Shown: positions 1 through 7,359, counted from the stretch's first letter. The stretch: 64,000 nt of DNA from Chitinophaga niabensis (GCF_900129465.1 NZ_FSRA01000001.1:3350482-3414481), one strand, 5' to 3'. The notes: a model not told the origin generated them from the letters alone. Numbers and translations: made by a program.

Positions 1-240
1 CTGATTGCCTACTTTGCTGGCAATGATCACCTTCTCCCTTTTGCCTTGTAAAGCTCTCCCCAGCAGGCTTTCATTAGCCCCCTTATCATACAGGTCTGCC
101 GTATCAAAATAGTTAATACCCAGGTCTATTGCCCGGCGGATCAATTCCTCATTACCTTCATTATGCTGCAGCAGAGACATGCAGCCGAAGGATACTTCAC
201 TGATCTTTAAAGAAGACCTGCCTAATGTATGGTAATTCAT
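1..240 (-). CDS. Aldo/keto reductase, N-terminal part (cut by window edge)
   Basis: The reverse strand from the ATG at 240 reads MNYHTLGRSSLKISEVSFGC and continues open to base 1 for 80 codons. It has the N-terminal hallmarks of the AKR superfamily: the GRS-x-L-x-IS-x-V-x-FGC opening strand and the NYFDTADLYDKG segment that carries the catalytic Asp and Tyr. AKRs are cytosolic NADPH-dependent carbonyl reductases with a TIM barrel. The substrate cannot be read from this fragment. The C-terminal three quarters lie outside the window. The gene sits just upstream of the surface-protein gene ending at 258 on the other side of its start. Confidence 0.85.
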   Translation of the reverse strand, partial: MNYHTLGRSSLKISEVSFGCMSLLQHNEGNEELIRRAIDLGINYFDTADLYDKGANESLLGRALQGKREKVIIASKVGNQ

Positions 241-257
241 ACAACCAAGTTAGGTAT

Positions 258-2618
258 TTATCTGACGAGCACAACAGTACCTTTTCTAAAAACTTTCTTC
301 CCGCTTTCTCCATCGGTGTATTCCAGTACCCAGGCATAGGTACCCATTTCTACCGGTATACCATTCAGGCAACCATCCCATCGTTTCCGCCAGTCCCGGC
401 ACTCGAACATCAATTGCCCCAAACGGTTGTACACCAGGAACTTTAGTTCCTGTGCCTTGTATGCATTCAGGGGATAGAAATAGTCATTCTGCCCATCGTG
501 GTTAGGAGAAAAAGCAGAAGGTACATCAATGTAACAACTGCGTGCTGCTTTAATATACCGGTCCATTGTATCCCTGCAATTCACATTATTGCGAACGATC
601 AGGCGGATGCGGTAATCCTGTTCTTTTGATTGCGGGAAGTAACGCATGGAGAGCGGCCGTTCTCCCATACTGGTTGTACCATTGCCATAATCCCATTCCC
701 AGGTTACTATATTACCGGTACTTTCATTCTCAGGTTTTACTATTTCCATGGGGCAATATGGGCCGGGACTTACAGAGAAGATGGCTTCCAGCTCACTGGT
801 GATCAGGATGGAGGTTGCCACTTTTGCACGGCATACCCCATTGGATACTTCCAGCTGTACCGGCATGTTGCCAAAACTATTAAACACTTTCACAGGCCGT
901 TGTTCAAGACGGACCTCCCCATCTGGCATGGTCCATCTCCAGCTGTTAACATGATTGCTTCCATCATGTACGAAACCCGCAGTGGTTTGTTTACAATTGA
1001 ACTGCAGGGAAAAAGTAAAATTAGCATTAACGGTATCGGCTGTATTAAAATTGGCTGCCTGCCCCACTGCTGCCATTTGCCAGCATGCTCCCTGTAATGT
1101 ATTACCATCCGTGCCGCTGGCCGTTTGTACCTGGAAGTTTCCCATTGTGAAAATGGGCGCTGAAAATTTCAGGACCACGGTATCTGTAAATCCATTGGCA
1201 TTACAAATTCCTGTAGCGCTGGTAATTGTAACAGGCCCTGGGCCCGTAATGATAAAATCACTGCCATCTGCTGCAATAGAACTACATCTTACCGGTATGC
1301 TCAAACCTAACTTCACAGATTCAGGTGCGCAACCCGGCAACGCTATACTTCTCAGTAATACCGGAGGTTGTGGTGCCATGCTGAACAACGCTTTTTTTCC
1401 CGCCAGCGTTTCCACATGGCAATTACTGGTGATGGTATTACCATCTGTACCTGTTACCAGTGTTACTGTATAATCACCTGCCACCAATATGCGTTGGTCC
1501 AGCTTTAATATTACTGAGCGGGTAAGACCATTTGCATTGCAGGTAGTACCGGCAGACTTGATATGCACAAGGGAAGGGCCACTCAATACAAAATCACTGC
1601 CATCAGCTGCTATAGCACTGCACCTGATATCATCCGGGAACTCCAGTTCCAGCTGGTCCGGCGCACAGGGTAATATTTTCATCTTTGCCATGCCTACCGG
1701 TAATATGGCGGCTACCGTAAAGCGGGTTGTTTCACCTGCCGGTAATTGTTTGCTGCATGCATTCAATAAGGTATTAGCATCTTTCCCTTCCTGCGCCATG
1801 ATGGTATAAACACCTGGCGTTAATGGTTTATCCAGGTAAAGGATTACAGAGTCCAGATCAAATCCATTTGTACAGGTCACTCCTTTTGCAGACTTAATGA
1901 TGGGGCCTCCGGGGCCAAACGTAAAATCTCCTCCATCAGCATCCAGGGTGCTGCACAATACTTTCCGGGATAACTTTATGCCAACTGAAAAATTCGCACA
2001 GTCATAGGTGGAAGAAACCAATGCAGGCAATACAGGATCTGTAATATCCGCAGTACCTCCGCCAAAGCTCAGTTTATATCCGCTCTGTGAATTCGAAAAA
2101 TGACTGATCAGCAAAAGATATTCATGCCCTTTTTTTAAGGTGGCCATGGAACTGAACAACTCCTGGCCAAGACCTCCGCATACATCCAATGATCTTCCTG
2201 CAGAAGATGCTCCGGTAAGCCCTTTTTCTCCAGACCAGTTCATGGTAAGATATAGATTCGTGTTGTTGTATACTTCGTTGGGATCACGGCCTGTAATATC
2301 CCAGATCTGCCAATCATAATCTTCATTCAGATCATTGGGTGTGATGGTAAAGCCAAGTGTACCTTCTGTATAACAAGTGAACTTATACCAGAAAGGATTC
2401 TTATCCTGGTGAAGAAAGTCTCCCGCATTATTACAGGTAGGGCCAGGTACACCTCTGTACCCACAAATAGGTACGGATTGTTGTATAAACGTTTGTGATC
2501 CACATACAGGAAATGCAGTAGCAGGCGTCTGACCAATTGTCGAACAAGCAGTTTGAGAATAAGCCCGGTAGGTGAAAGCCAGGAGTATCAGCAGGTAAAG
2601 GGAACTGTATTTCAACAT
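258..2618 (-). CDS. T9SS-exported surface protein: three Ig-like repeats, PKD-like domains, type B (CHU_C) sorting domain
   Basis: 786 residues. Residues 1-22 form a Sec signal peptide. An N-terminal domain spans about 24-190. Three homologous repeats of about 110 residues follow (about 194-303, 304-414, 415-528), each with a C-S-x-I/L-A/D-ADGSDF-like segment and a G-T/K-D-G/A-NT-like segment near its end. About 530-690 looks like two PKD-type beta sandwiches (WEWDYGNGT). The C-terminus (about 695-786; PSAFSPNHDGQNDYF, YNRLGQLMFE, WDG, GTYAWVLEY) is the gliding-motility-associated type B sorting domain of type IX secretion. It is therefore probably secreted or attached to the cell surface as an adhesin-like or structural protein. 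The ligand is unknown. It is divergent from the leader of the PhyH operon. Confidence 0.85.
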   Translation of the reverse strand: MLKYSSLYLLILLAFTYRAYSQTACSTIGQTPATAFPVCGSQTFIQQSVPICGYRGVPGPTCNNAGDFLHQDKNPFWYKFTCYTEGTLGFTITPNDLNEDYDWQIWDITGRDPNEVYNNTNLYLTMNWSGEKGLTGASSAGRSLDVCGGLGQELFSSMATLKKGHEYLLLISHFSNSQSGYKLSFGGGTADITDPVLPALVSSTYDCANFSVGIKLSRKVLCSTLDADGGDFTFGPGGPIIKSAKGVTCTNGFDLDSVILYLDKPLTPGVYTIMAQEGKDANTLLNACSKQLPAGETTRFTVAAILPVGMAKMKILPCAPDQLELEFPDDIRCSAIAADGSDFVLSGPSLVHIKSAGTTCNANGLTRSVILKLDQRILVAGDYTVTLVTGTDGNTITSNCHVETLAGKKALFSMAPQPPVLLRSIALPGCAPESVKLGLSIPVRCSSIAADGSDFIITGPGPVTITSATGICNANGFTDTVVLKFSAPIFTMGNFQVQTASGTDGNTLQGACWQMAAVGQAANFNTADTVNANFTFSLQFNCKQTTAGFVHDGSNHVNSWRWTMPDGEVRLEQRPVKVFNSFGNMPVQLEVSNGVCRAKVATSILITSELEAIFSVSPGPYCPMEIVKPENESTGNIVTWEWDYGNGTTSMGERPLSMRYFPQSKEQDYRIRLIVRNNVNCRDTMDRYIKAARSCYIDVPSAFSPNHDGQNDYFYPLNAYKAQELKFLVYNRLGQLMFECRDWRKRWDGCLNGIPVEMGTYAWVLEYTDGESGKKVFRKGTVVLVR

Positions 2619-2676
2619 GTTAATTGCGTGCAGTCTAAAAGACTATGTTGTAAATGTAGACAATAAAAAACTTTTT

Positions 2677-2708
2677 TTTGAAGAATTGAATATTACCATT
2701 TATATTTG
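2677..2708 (+). promoter_or_regulatory. Bacteroidetes-type promoter of the Cys-leader/PhyH operon
   Basis: TTTG at 2677-2680, exactly 20 nt, then TATATTTG at 2701-2708. This is a full match to the Bacteroidetes sigma-A consensus (TTTG / TAnnTTTG). Transcription should start near 2714-2716, about 28 nt before the leader peptide ATG and about 260 nt before the PhyH ATG. Confidence 0.75.
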
Positions 2709-2726
2709 TCTACAAGTTTGGTAGAC
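2708..2726. promoter_or_regulatory. Perfect 6+6 bp palindrome over the transcription start, candidate operator
   Basis: GTCTAC (2708-2713), 7-nt spacer AAGTTTG, GTAGAC (2721-2726). It touches the -7 element and covers the predicted +1, so a bound protein would block initiation. A related half site (GTAGAC, 2657-2662) and a small palindrome AGTCT-AAA-AGACT (2632-2644) lie upstream toward the divergent gene. The size and spacing would suit a winged-helix dimer such as an Rrf2-family regulator, but no regulator gene lies next to it. Confidence 0.6.
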
Positions 2727-2742
2727 TATTAAAAATCCAACC

Positions 2743-2853
2743 ATGAAAGTACAAACCGAAACGTTCGAAACCAGCCACCATCAATTATTTAGTGATCTCT
2801 TCACTTTTTCTGTTGTCATGCGCTCCGGTGCATGCTGTTGTTGTAAATGCTAA
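2743..2853 (+). CDS. 36-residue cysteine-rich leader peptide (ends ACCCCKC)
   Basis: ATG at 2743, TAA at 2851-2853. The product begins MKVQTETFETSHHQ and ends VVMRSGACCCCKC. The last seven codons are GCA TGC TGT TGT TGT AAA TGC, so five of the last six residues are Cys. The ORF starts about 28 nt after the predicted start site and lies entirely in the 5' leader of the PhyH/SDR operon. The rest of the peptide has no signal sequence or membrane segment. The position, brevity and run of one amino acid's codons suggest a translation-sensing leader peptide rather than a functional protein. It could alternatively be a short metal-binding peptide. Peptide expression is inferred. Confidence 0.6.
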   Translation: MKVQTETFETSHHQLFSDLFTFSVVMRSGACCCCKC

Positions 2854-2940
2854 CACCAACATTCTCACCGTTTTAGATTTTATCTTCCGCTGCACCAACC
2901 ATTTCCCGGTATAAAAACGGGAGCGGAGTCCTCATGGACC
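2836..2940 (+). promoter_or_regulatory. Structured leader RNA downstream of and overlapping the Cys codons
   Basis: Three helices can be drawn. (1) The Cys codons TGTTGTTGT (2836-2844) pair with ACACCAACA (2853-2861) in 8 of 9 positions with an 8-nt loop. (2) TCCGC (2886-2890) pairs with GCGGA (2923-2927), enclosing TCCCG (2904-2908) paired with CGGGA (2918-2922). (3) GTCC (2928-2931) pairs with GGAC (2936-2939). The segment CACCAACATT (2854) recurs as CACCAACCATT (2893). No T-run follows, so this is not a classic intrinsic terminator; control could be Rho-dependent or at translation of the gene starting at 2977. Confidence 0.45.
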
Positions 2941-2976
2941 AATAATAACCAATCATTACTTCCCAAAAATTTTGTC

Positions 2977-3855
2977 ATGAACAAAACAGAACAACCCGTG
3001 TTTCGTTTCGAAGGAACGATCACTAACCCGCAACTGCAATATTTCCGTAAACACGGTATTATTCAATTCAAAAATTTTGTAGACAGGAATACTGTACAAC
3101 GTTTTATTCATGAAACAGAGAATGTACAGGACCAATTACTGCGATACGACATCAAAAAAGTAAATGGTATTCCTCTCAAATTTGGCCAGGACGAAACCGG
3201 AGCGCCTTTCATCCAGCGTATTGCTTTTGCTTCGCAATACAGCGATACCCTTAGTAATTTCCTCAAAGACAAACGCCTGCAGGCACTCACTCAATTGCTG
3301 GCTCCTTATGATGGCCGCATTGGTGAAAATGAAAAAGACGGACTGGTAGTGAATCATTACGTGAACACGGTAGAGAGCCAGTTTAAGCAACTGGGCTGGC
3401 ATACAGACAGTCCGCGTGATCTCTTCCTGGGTTCACGCATTATGCCCATGCTGAATGTAGGGCTGCATTTAGATGACTGCCCCCTGGAAAATGGTGGCCT
3501 GAGAGTATTGCCTGGTACGCATCACCAGGGATTGTTCCGTTTGCTGTTCAGGAAAAAGTATTTTATTGATAACGATCCTGATAAAAAAGAAGTGGGGTTT
3601 GATATTGAAGCAGGAGACCTTACTATCCATGATGGCAGGTTATGGCACAGGGTGCAGCAATCACCGTTCTATGGGGAAAAAAGCCGGCGGCGTGTAATGT
3701 ACATTCCTATCATCACAGGAGCTTATCAACCTAAACATGCGGACAGTCCAACACCATTCTATCATAAGCTGGCACAGCTGGGCTCTTTGAAGAACAGCGG
3801 TATTGCTGCTTTCCGTTCAAAGGAGAAAAATATTCCGGAATTAAATTCACTATAA
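2977..3855 (+). CDS. PhyH-family Fe(II)/2-oxoglutarate-dependent dioxygenase
   Basis: 292 residues, the usual length for the phytanoyl-CoA dioxygenase family. The iron triad is visible: H142-x-D144 in GWHTDSP and H224 in DGRLWHRV. The 2-oxoglutarate-binding Arg is in SRRRVMYIP (about 238). The cupin-type core PMLNVGLHLDDCPLENGGLR and LPGTHH are typical. Cytosolic; no signal peptide. The substrate is not identifiable from sequence. Family members hydroxylate fatty acyl-CoAs, secondary metabolites or phosphonates (PhnY*). It is first in a two-gene operon with the SDR that starts 1 nt after its stop. It lies behind the Cys-rich leader, which hints at a sulfur-related or thiol-responsive role. 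A PhnZ-like oxygenase lies 1.3 kb away on the other strand. Confidence 0.85.
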   Translation: MNKTEQPVFRFEGTITNPQLQYFRKHGIIQFKNFVDRNTVQRFIHETENVQDQLLRYDIKKVNGIPLKFGQDETGAPFIQRIAFASQYSDTLSNFLKDKRLQALTQLLAPYDGRIGENEKDGLVVNHYVNTVESQFKQLGWHTDSPRDLFLGSRIMPMLNVGLHLDDCPLENGGLRVLPGTHHQGLFRLLFRKKYFIDNDPDKKEVGFDIEAGDLTIHDGRLWHRVQQSPFYGEKSRRRVMYIPIITGAYQPKHADSPTPFYHKLAQLGSLKNSGIAAFRSKEKNIPELNSL

Positions 3856-3856
3856 T

Positions 3857-4675
3857 ATGCCTTACGCTTTAGTAACCGGCGCCGCCAAAGGAATTGGCAA
3901 AGCCATTGCAGCAGAACTGGCTGCAAAGAATTACGGGCTGCTGCTGGTAGACCTTGATGCTCATGGTGTGAATACCACTGCGGCAGAACTGATCGTTACC
4001 TACAAAGTACCGGTGCAGGTATTACATCTTGATCTGTCCAAACCAGATGCGGCAGAACAGGTAAAAGTATGGACGGCGGACCATCACAGGGAATTGAGCG
4101 TGGTGGTGAACAATGCAGGATATGGTTTGAACGGGCGGTTTGAAGAACTGTCTGTCAGAGACCAGCTCAATATCATTGATGTGAACATCAGGGCACAGGT
4201 AGCCATTTCGCATACCTTCATTCCTATCCTTCGCAGTTTTCCCAGGTCATACCTGTTAAATGTGGGTAGTACCACTGCTTTTCAAACGGTGCCCTTTCTG
4301 AACATCTATGCAGCGTCCAAGGCATTTGTATTGTCCTTTACCCGGGGTCTCCGTTTTGAATTGCGGCAATCCCCAGTATCTGTCAGTTGCCTGATACCGG
4401 GCAGTACGGATACTGATTTTGTGAACAGGGCCGGGATGGGGCTGAAAACCCTCCGTATTGCAGAGCGATTCAATATGACGCCGGAAAAAGTAGCTAAGAT
4501 AGCAGTGAAGGGATTATTTGCGGGAAAAGCGGAGATCATTCCCGGATTTACCAACAGGCTGAATGGCCTCCTGCCTAAATTTTTCCCGAAGATATTCGTG
4601 GAAAAGATAGCGGCGGGGATCTATGAACCGGCACAGTTATCTTCAGACCTGCAGGCAGTTCCGGCGGCTACATAA
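3857..4675 (+). CDS. Short-chain dehydrogenase/reductase (classical SDR)
   Basis: 272 residues. The cofactor glycine motif TGAAKGIG is at 7-14, acidic residues VDLD follow beta-2 (favouring NAD), NNAG is at 85-88, the catalytic Ser is about 138 and Y151-x3-K155 (YAASK) is intact, so the enzyme should be active. A C-terminal stretch (GLLPKFFPKIFVEK) is as in DltE-like and ketoreductase-type SDRs that act on lipidic substrates. The start is 1 nt after the PhyH stop, so the two are translationally coupled. The pair could hydroxylate and then oxidise one substrate; that is inference. A perfect TAAATTTG overlaps the stop (4673-4680) and may drive the next gene. Confidence 0.9.
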   Translation: MPYALVTGAAKGIGKAIAAELAAKNYGLLLVDLDAHGVNTTAAELIVTYKVPVQVLHLDLSKPDAAEQVKVWTADHHRELSVVVNNAGYGLNGRFEELSVRDQLNIIDVNIRAQVAISHTFIPILRSFPRSYLLNVGSTTAFQTVPFLNIYAASKAFVLSFTRGLRFELRQSPVSVSCLIPGSTDTDFVNRAGMGLKTLRIAERFNMTPEKVAKIAVKGLFAGKAEIIPGFTNRLNGLLPKFFPKIFVEKIAAGIYEPAQLSSDLQAVPAAT

Positions 4676-4733
4676 ATTTGTATGTAAGGGTTTTTCATTT
4701 TAAATTATTTTGTTATATTTATACTGACATTAG

Positions 4734-4982
4734 ATGAGACGTTGCCATCTGCCCAAACAGTATGAATCACCAGCAAAATTAATTGGAATGCCAGACGAAC
4801 ATAATAAGCCGCGGGACATTATTGATAAGCTCAAGTTACACCCACCACCGGAGGCTGCAGACTATGATCATGGAGAAGGAGGAGATTGCCCGGCCTGCGG
4901 GGCTAAGGATGCCAGGCAAAGGGGCTTAACACATTGTGCTTATTGCGGGTATGAGTTTATTAAACCAGAAAAGAGAAAATAA
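4734..4982 (+). CDS. Small zinc-ribbon protein
   Basis: 82 residues from the ATG at 4734, or 64 residues from the in-frame ATG at 4788 (MPDEHNKPRDII). The shorter form starts where the sequence becomes charged and compositionally normal, so it may be the true start. The C-terminal half has CPAC, a 13-residue gap, then CAYC: a four-cysteine zinc ribbon, followed by a basic tail (KPEKRK). No signal peptide or membrane segment. No enzymatic domain is visible; such proteins bind nucleic acid or other proteins. A good intrinsic terminator follows, so it ends its transcription unit. Confidence 0.6.
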   Translation: MRRCHLPKQYESPAKLIGMPDEHNKPRDIIDKLKLHPPPEAADYDHGEGGDCPACGAKDARQRGLTHCAYCGYEFIKPEKRK

Positions 4983-4987
4983 TATCA

Positions 4988-5021
4988 AAGGGCTGTTTCA
5001 ATTTAACATGAAACAGCCCTT
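4988..5021 (+). terminator. Intrinsic terminator after the zinc-ribbon gene
   Basis: AAGGGCTGTTTCA (4988-5000) pairs perfectly with TGAAACAGCCCTT (5009-5021) across an 8-nt loop and is followed by an A/T-rich run. Confidence 0.85.
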
Positions 5022-5075
5022 AATATTTTGATTTACAATGGAATAGGAGGATCCTTTTACCTGAAATCCGCCATG

Positions 5076-5162
5076 GTAGCTTAAACCTTGCTTTATCCTT
5101 GCTTCATCCCTGCGCTGTAGCAAGGGTTTAAGCTACGTTAAAGCAAGGATAAAGCAAGGATA
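5076..5162. repeat. Intergenic 11-bp-unit repeat with inverted copies
   Basis: Units CTTGCTTTATC and CTTGCTTCATC (5087-5108) are in tandem. Inverted units AAGCAAGGATA, AAGCAAGGATA (5141-5162) follow. The 19-nt stretch 5086-5104 is perfectly complementary to 5141-5159. A second inverted pair, GTAGCTTAAACCTTGC (5076-5091) against 5120-5136, differs by one inserted base and shares bases with the first, so two mutually exclusive hairpins are possible. It lies between convergent transcripts, downstream of the terminator. A second array with the same 11-bp period is at 41690-41742. Confidence 0.7.
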
Positions 5163-5183
5163 AGGTTATTTACCCGCTATTTT

Positions 5184-5750
5184 TTACGCTCTTGCGCTCA
5201 AATACTGATACGTTTTATACCTCAGCCGGGCAATATCTTCTTCCAGTACCGGCTGGTTCGCGTCCTTCCCCATATCATCCCAGATGCGGATACGGATATA
5301 GGCATCAAATAAAGGATCACTCTTAAAGGCAGCAGCTTCTTCGGCAGACATGGGGCCTCCCTGGAAACCGAGTGTTTGTTTGCTGGCCTCAGACAAGGTA
5401 TCATAATAAGCAGGATCGGCATAGGTGAGGTAACGTTTTGCAGCTACGTGGCTGGCTACCAGTTTCGCCATCTTTTCCGGGAAACCCCTTTCCATCAGGT
5501 AGCGGCCTCCAAGATCATCGTGCTTCATGGTACCGTATACATGCATCTGCTCTTCGGTTTCAAAGAAATGACCGATATCGTGCAGGAAAGCAGCCAGCAC
5601 CATTTCATCATCATAACCTTCCTGTTCTGCAATGAGTGCAGCCTGCATCATGTGCATCATCATGGTAACGCTTTCGCCATATTCATGATGGCCGTGCTGC
5701 TGGTATAGTTCAAAGATCTCGTCTACGGTTTGTTGGGCTGAATTGGACAT
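5184..5750 (-). CDS. HD-domain protein of the PhnZ/MIOX-like di-iron oxygenase type
   Basis: 188 residues from the ATG at 5750 (MSNSAQQTVDE); an upstream in-frame ATG at 5777 adds nine residues but lies outside the conserved part. Numbered from the inner start, the HD ligands are H33, H57-D58 (FLHDIGH), H77 (KHDDLGG), H101 (ASHVAAKRYL) and D158/D159 (IWDD). Together with Y24 and E26 near the N-terminus this closely follows the order and spacing I recall for PhnZ, the mixed-valence di-iron enzyme that cleaves 2-amino-1-hydroxyethylphosphonate to glycine and phosphate. It could act on another hydroxyphosphonate. A plain HD phosphohydrolase is the alternative. Cytosolic. It follows the VOC gene on the same strand with a gap of about 140 nt. 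Confidence 0.7.
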   Translation of the reverse strand: MSNSAQQTVDEIFELYQQHGHHEYGESVTMMMHMMQAALIAEQEGYDDEMVLAAFLHDIGHFFETEEQMHVYGTMKHDDLGGRYLMERGFPEKMAKLVASHVAAKRYLTYADPAYYDTLSEASKQTLGFQGGPMSAEEAAAFKSDPLFDAYIRIRIWDDMGKDANQPVLEEDIARLRYKTYQYLSARA

Positions 5751-5892
5751 ATAGTTTGGATTTAGGCGCATCTGCAAATTATGAAATTATTCAGGCAGGA
5801 TGACGTTATCATATCTTTACTTCATAGATGTTGCAACAGGTAAATGAACGGAACATAGGTATCCTTCCCCCTTTTTTTGGGCATTTATTTTT

Positions 5893-6264
5893 TTATCCCC
5901 ACAACATAATATACGCTCCGGCCGGGTCCTGTATCAGTACAAATTCCCCCACGTTACCGCAGCTTCTTTTTTCGCTCATGATCTTACCACCGAGCTTTTC
6001 GCATTTGGCAAGACTAAGATCGAGATCCGCCACCTGTATATATACCAGCCATGTGGGAGGCAGGTGTTTATTGCTGCCTTTGTTGTGGCAAACACCAGCA
6101 ATAACATCACCTGTTTCAGGATTCTTCATAAAATAATCTTCATAATCTCCCATCTGTTGTGTGCCAATTTCCCAGCCTATTACTTCGTGATAGAAATTAC
6201 TTACCTCTGTAGCATTAGGTACAGTGAGGTCGAGACCAATGAGCATTCCGGGTTGCTTATTCAT
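5893..6264 (-). CDS. VOC-family (glyoxalase/bleomycin-resistance fold) protein
   Basis: 123 residues, a single vicinal-oxygen-chelate module. The halves are GLDLTVPNATEVSNFYHEVIGW and VYIQVADLDLSLAKCEKLGG, then VLIQDPAGAYIMLWG at the end, the usual beta-alpha-beta-beta-beta pattern. The C-terminal Asp/Pro-Ala-Gly segment is typical. Metal ligands are not fully clear, so enzymatic activity is uncertain. No function can be assigned beyond the fold. It is divergent from the GlxA-type regulator starting at 6391 and may be its target. Confidence 0.8.
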   Translation of the reverse strand: MNKQPGMLIGLDLTVPNATEVSNFYHEVIGWEIGTQQMGDYEDYFMKNPETGDVIAGVCHNKGSNKHLPPTWLVYIQVADLDLSLAKCEKLGGKIMSEKRSCGNVGEFVLIQDPAGAYIMLWG

Positions 6265-6390
6265 AAACGGTTTTGTTAATATTGCAAATTAATCATTAAC
6301 AACGGAACTTGAGTATGGGAAAACGGTCAACTAATTGGTCATTTGTGACAAAAAAATAAGCTATATTGAACCTCACACTGCAGCAACTAT

Positions 6391-7350
6391 ATGAAAAAGT
6401 TAACCGTATTACTTAGTAAAAAGTACAGACATCTCAGCGTGGCTGCCATACTGGATGTATTTCAAACAGTGAATGCACATTATAAGGCAGCAAACGGAGA
6501 ACCATTTTTTGACATCACCTTAGTATGCCTTGATGATGATCTTCCATCTACGCCGGTATATGATCTTTATGAACCGGTGTTGCTGAAAGACGCGCCTATC
6601 TCAGACCTTGTACTCATCCCTGCGTTCCAGAGCGAAAATGTGAACCTCATGGGAAATGCCGCTTTTATTCCTTACTTACAGGAACAACAGCGGCTGGGGG
6701 CTGAAATTGCGAGTTTCTGCACAGGGGCTTTCCTGCTGGCAGCATCAGGCCTGTTGGATAATAAAAAGGCAACTTCGCATGTGATGGCTATCCAGGACCT
6801 GGCGATCAAATTCCCCCTGGTAAAGGTGCAACCGGAAGCGGTGGTAACAGATGATGGCGGAATCTACACCAGTGGTGGCGCTACTTCTACTTTCCATTTG
6901 CTCCTGCACCTGATTGAAAAATACTGCAGCCGGGAAATGGCTATCATAATAGCGAAAGTATTTGCTATTGACATGGACCGTTACCAGCAATCCTATTTTG
7001 CTAACTGGGCGCCTTCCCGCCGCCACCAGGATGAACTGGTTACGGAAGCGCAGACCAGGATGGAAAACCGTTTTAAAGACAGGCTGACTGTGGAAGAAGT
7101 GATCCATGATCTGCCGGTGAGCAGAAGGAATTTTATCCGGCGTTTTAAAATGGCCACCGGTATTACGCCGATCGAATATTTACAACGCATAAGAGTAGAG
7201 GCAGCCAAGAAATTACTCGAACAGCGGTCCCAGAATATTACGGGCGTGATGATGCATACCGGCTATGAAGATGCCAAGGCTTTCCGGCAGGTGTTCAGGA
7301 AGATTGTAGGCCTATCGCCAAAGGAGTACAGGGAGAAATATGCAGGATAA
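6391..7350 (+). CDS. GlxA-type transcriptional regulator (DJ-1/PfpI domain plus AraC HTH)
   Basis: 319 residues. Residues about 1-190 form a DJ-1/PfpI-like sensor domain with the nucleophile-elbow Cys at C110 (SFCTGAFLLAASG). Residues about 220-318 carry the two AraC helix-turn-helix motifs (VSRRNFIRRFKMATGITPIEYLQ and YEDAKAFRQVFRKIVGLSPKEYR). Such proteins activate or repress small-molecule response genes. The gene is divergent from the VOC gene across 126 nt. That spacer holds GTCA-TTTG-TGAC (6338-6349) and a second GGTCA (6325-6329), possible operator elements for autoregulation. It ends in a bidirectional terminator. Confidence 0.9.
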   Translation: MKKLTVLLSKKYRHLSVAAILDVFQTVNAHYKAANGEPFFDITLVCLDDDLPSTPVYDLYEPVLLKDAPISDLVLIPAFQSENVNLMGNAAFIPYLQEQQRLGAEIASFCTGAFLLAASGLLDNKKATSHVMAIQDLAIKFPLVKVQPEAVVTDDGGIYTSGGATSTFHLLLHLIEKYCSREMAIIIAKVFAIDMDRYQQSYFANWAPSRRHQDELVTEAQTRMENRFKDRLTVEEVIHDLPVSRRNFIRRFKMATGITPIEYLQRIRVEAAKKLLEQRSQNITGVMMHTGYEDAKAFRQVFRKIVGLSPKEYREKYAG

Positions 7351-7359
7351 AAATTATAA

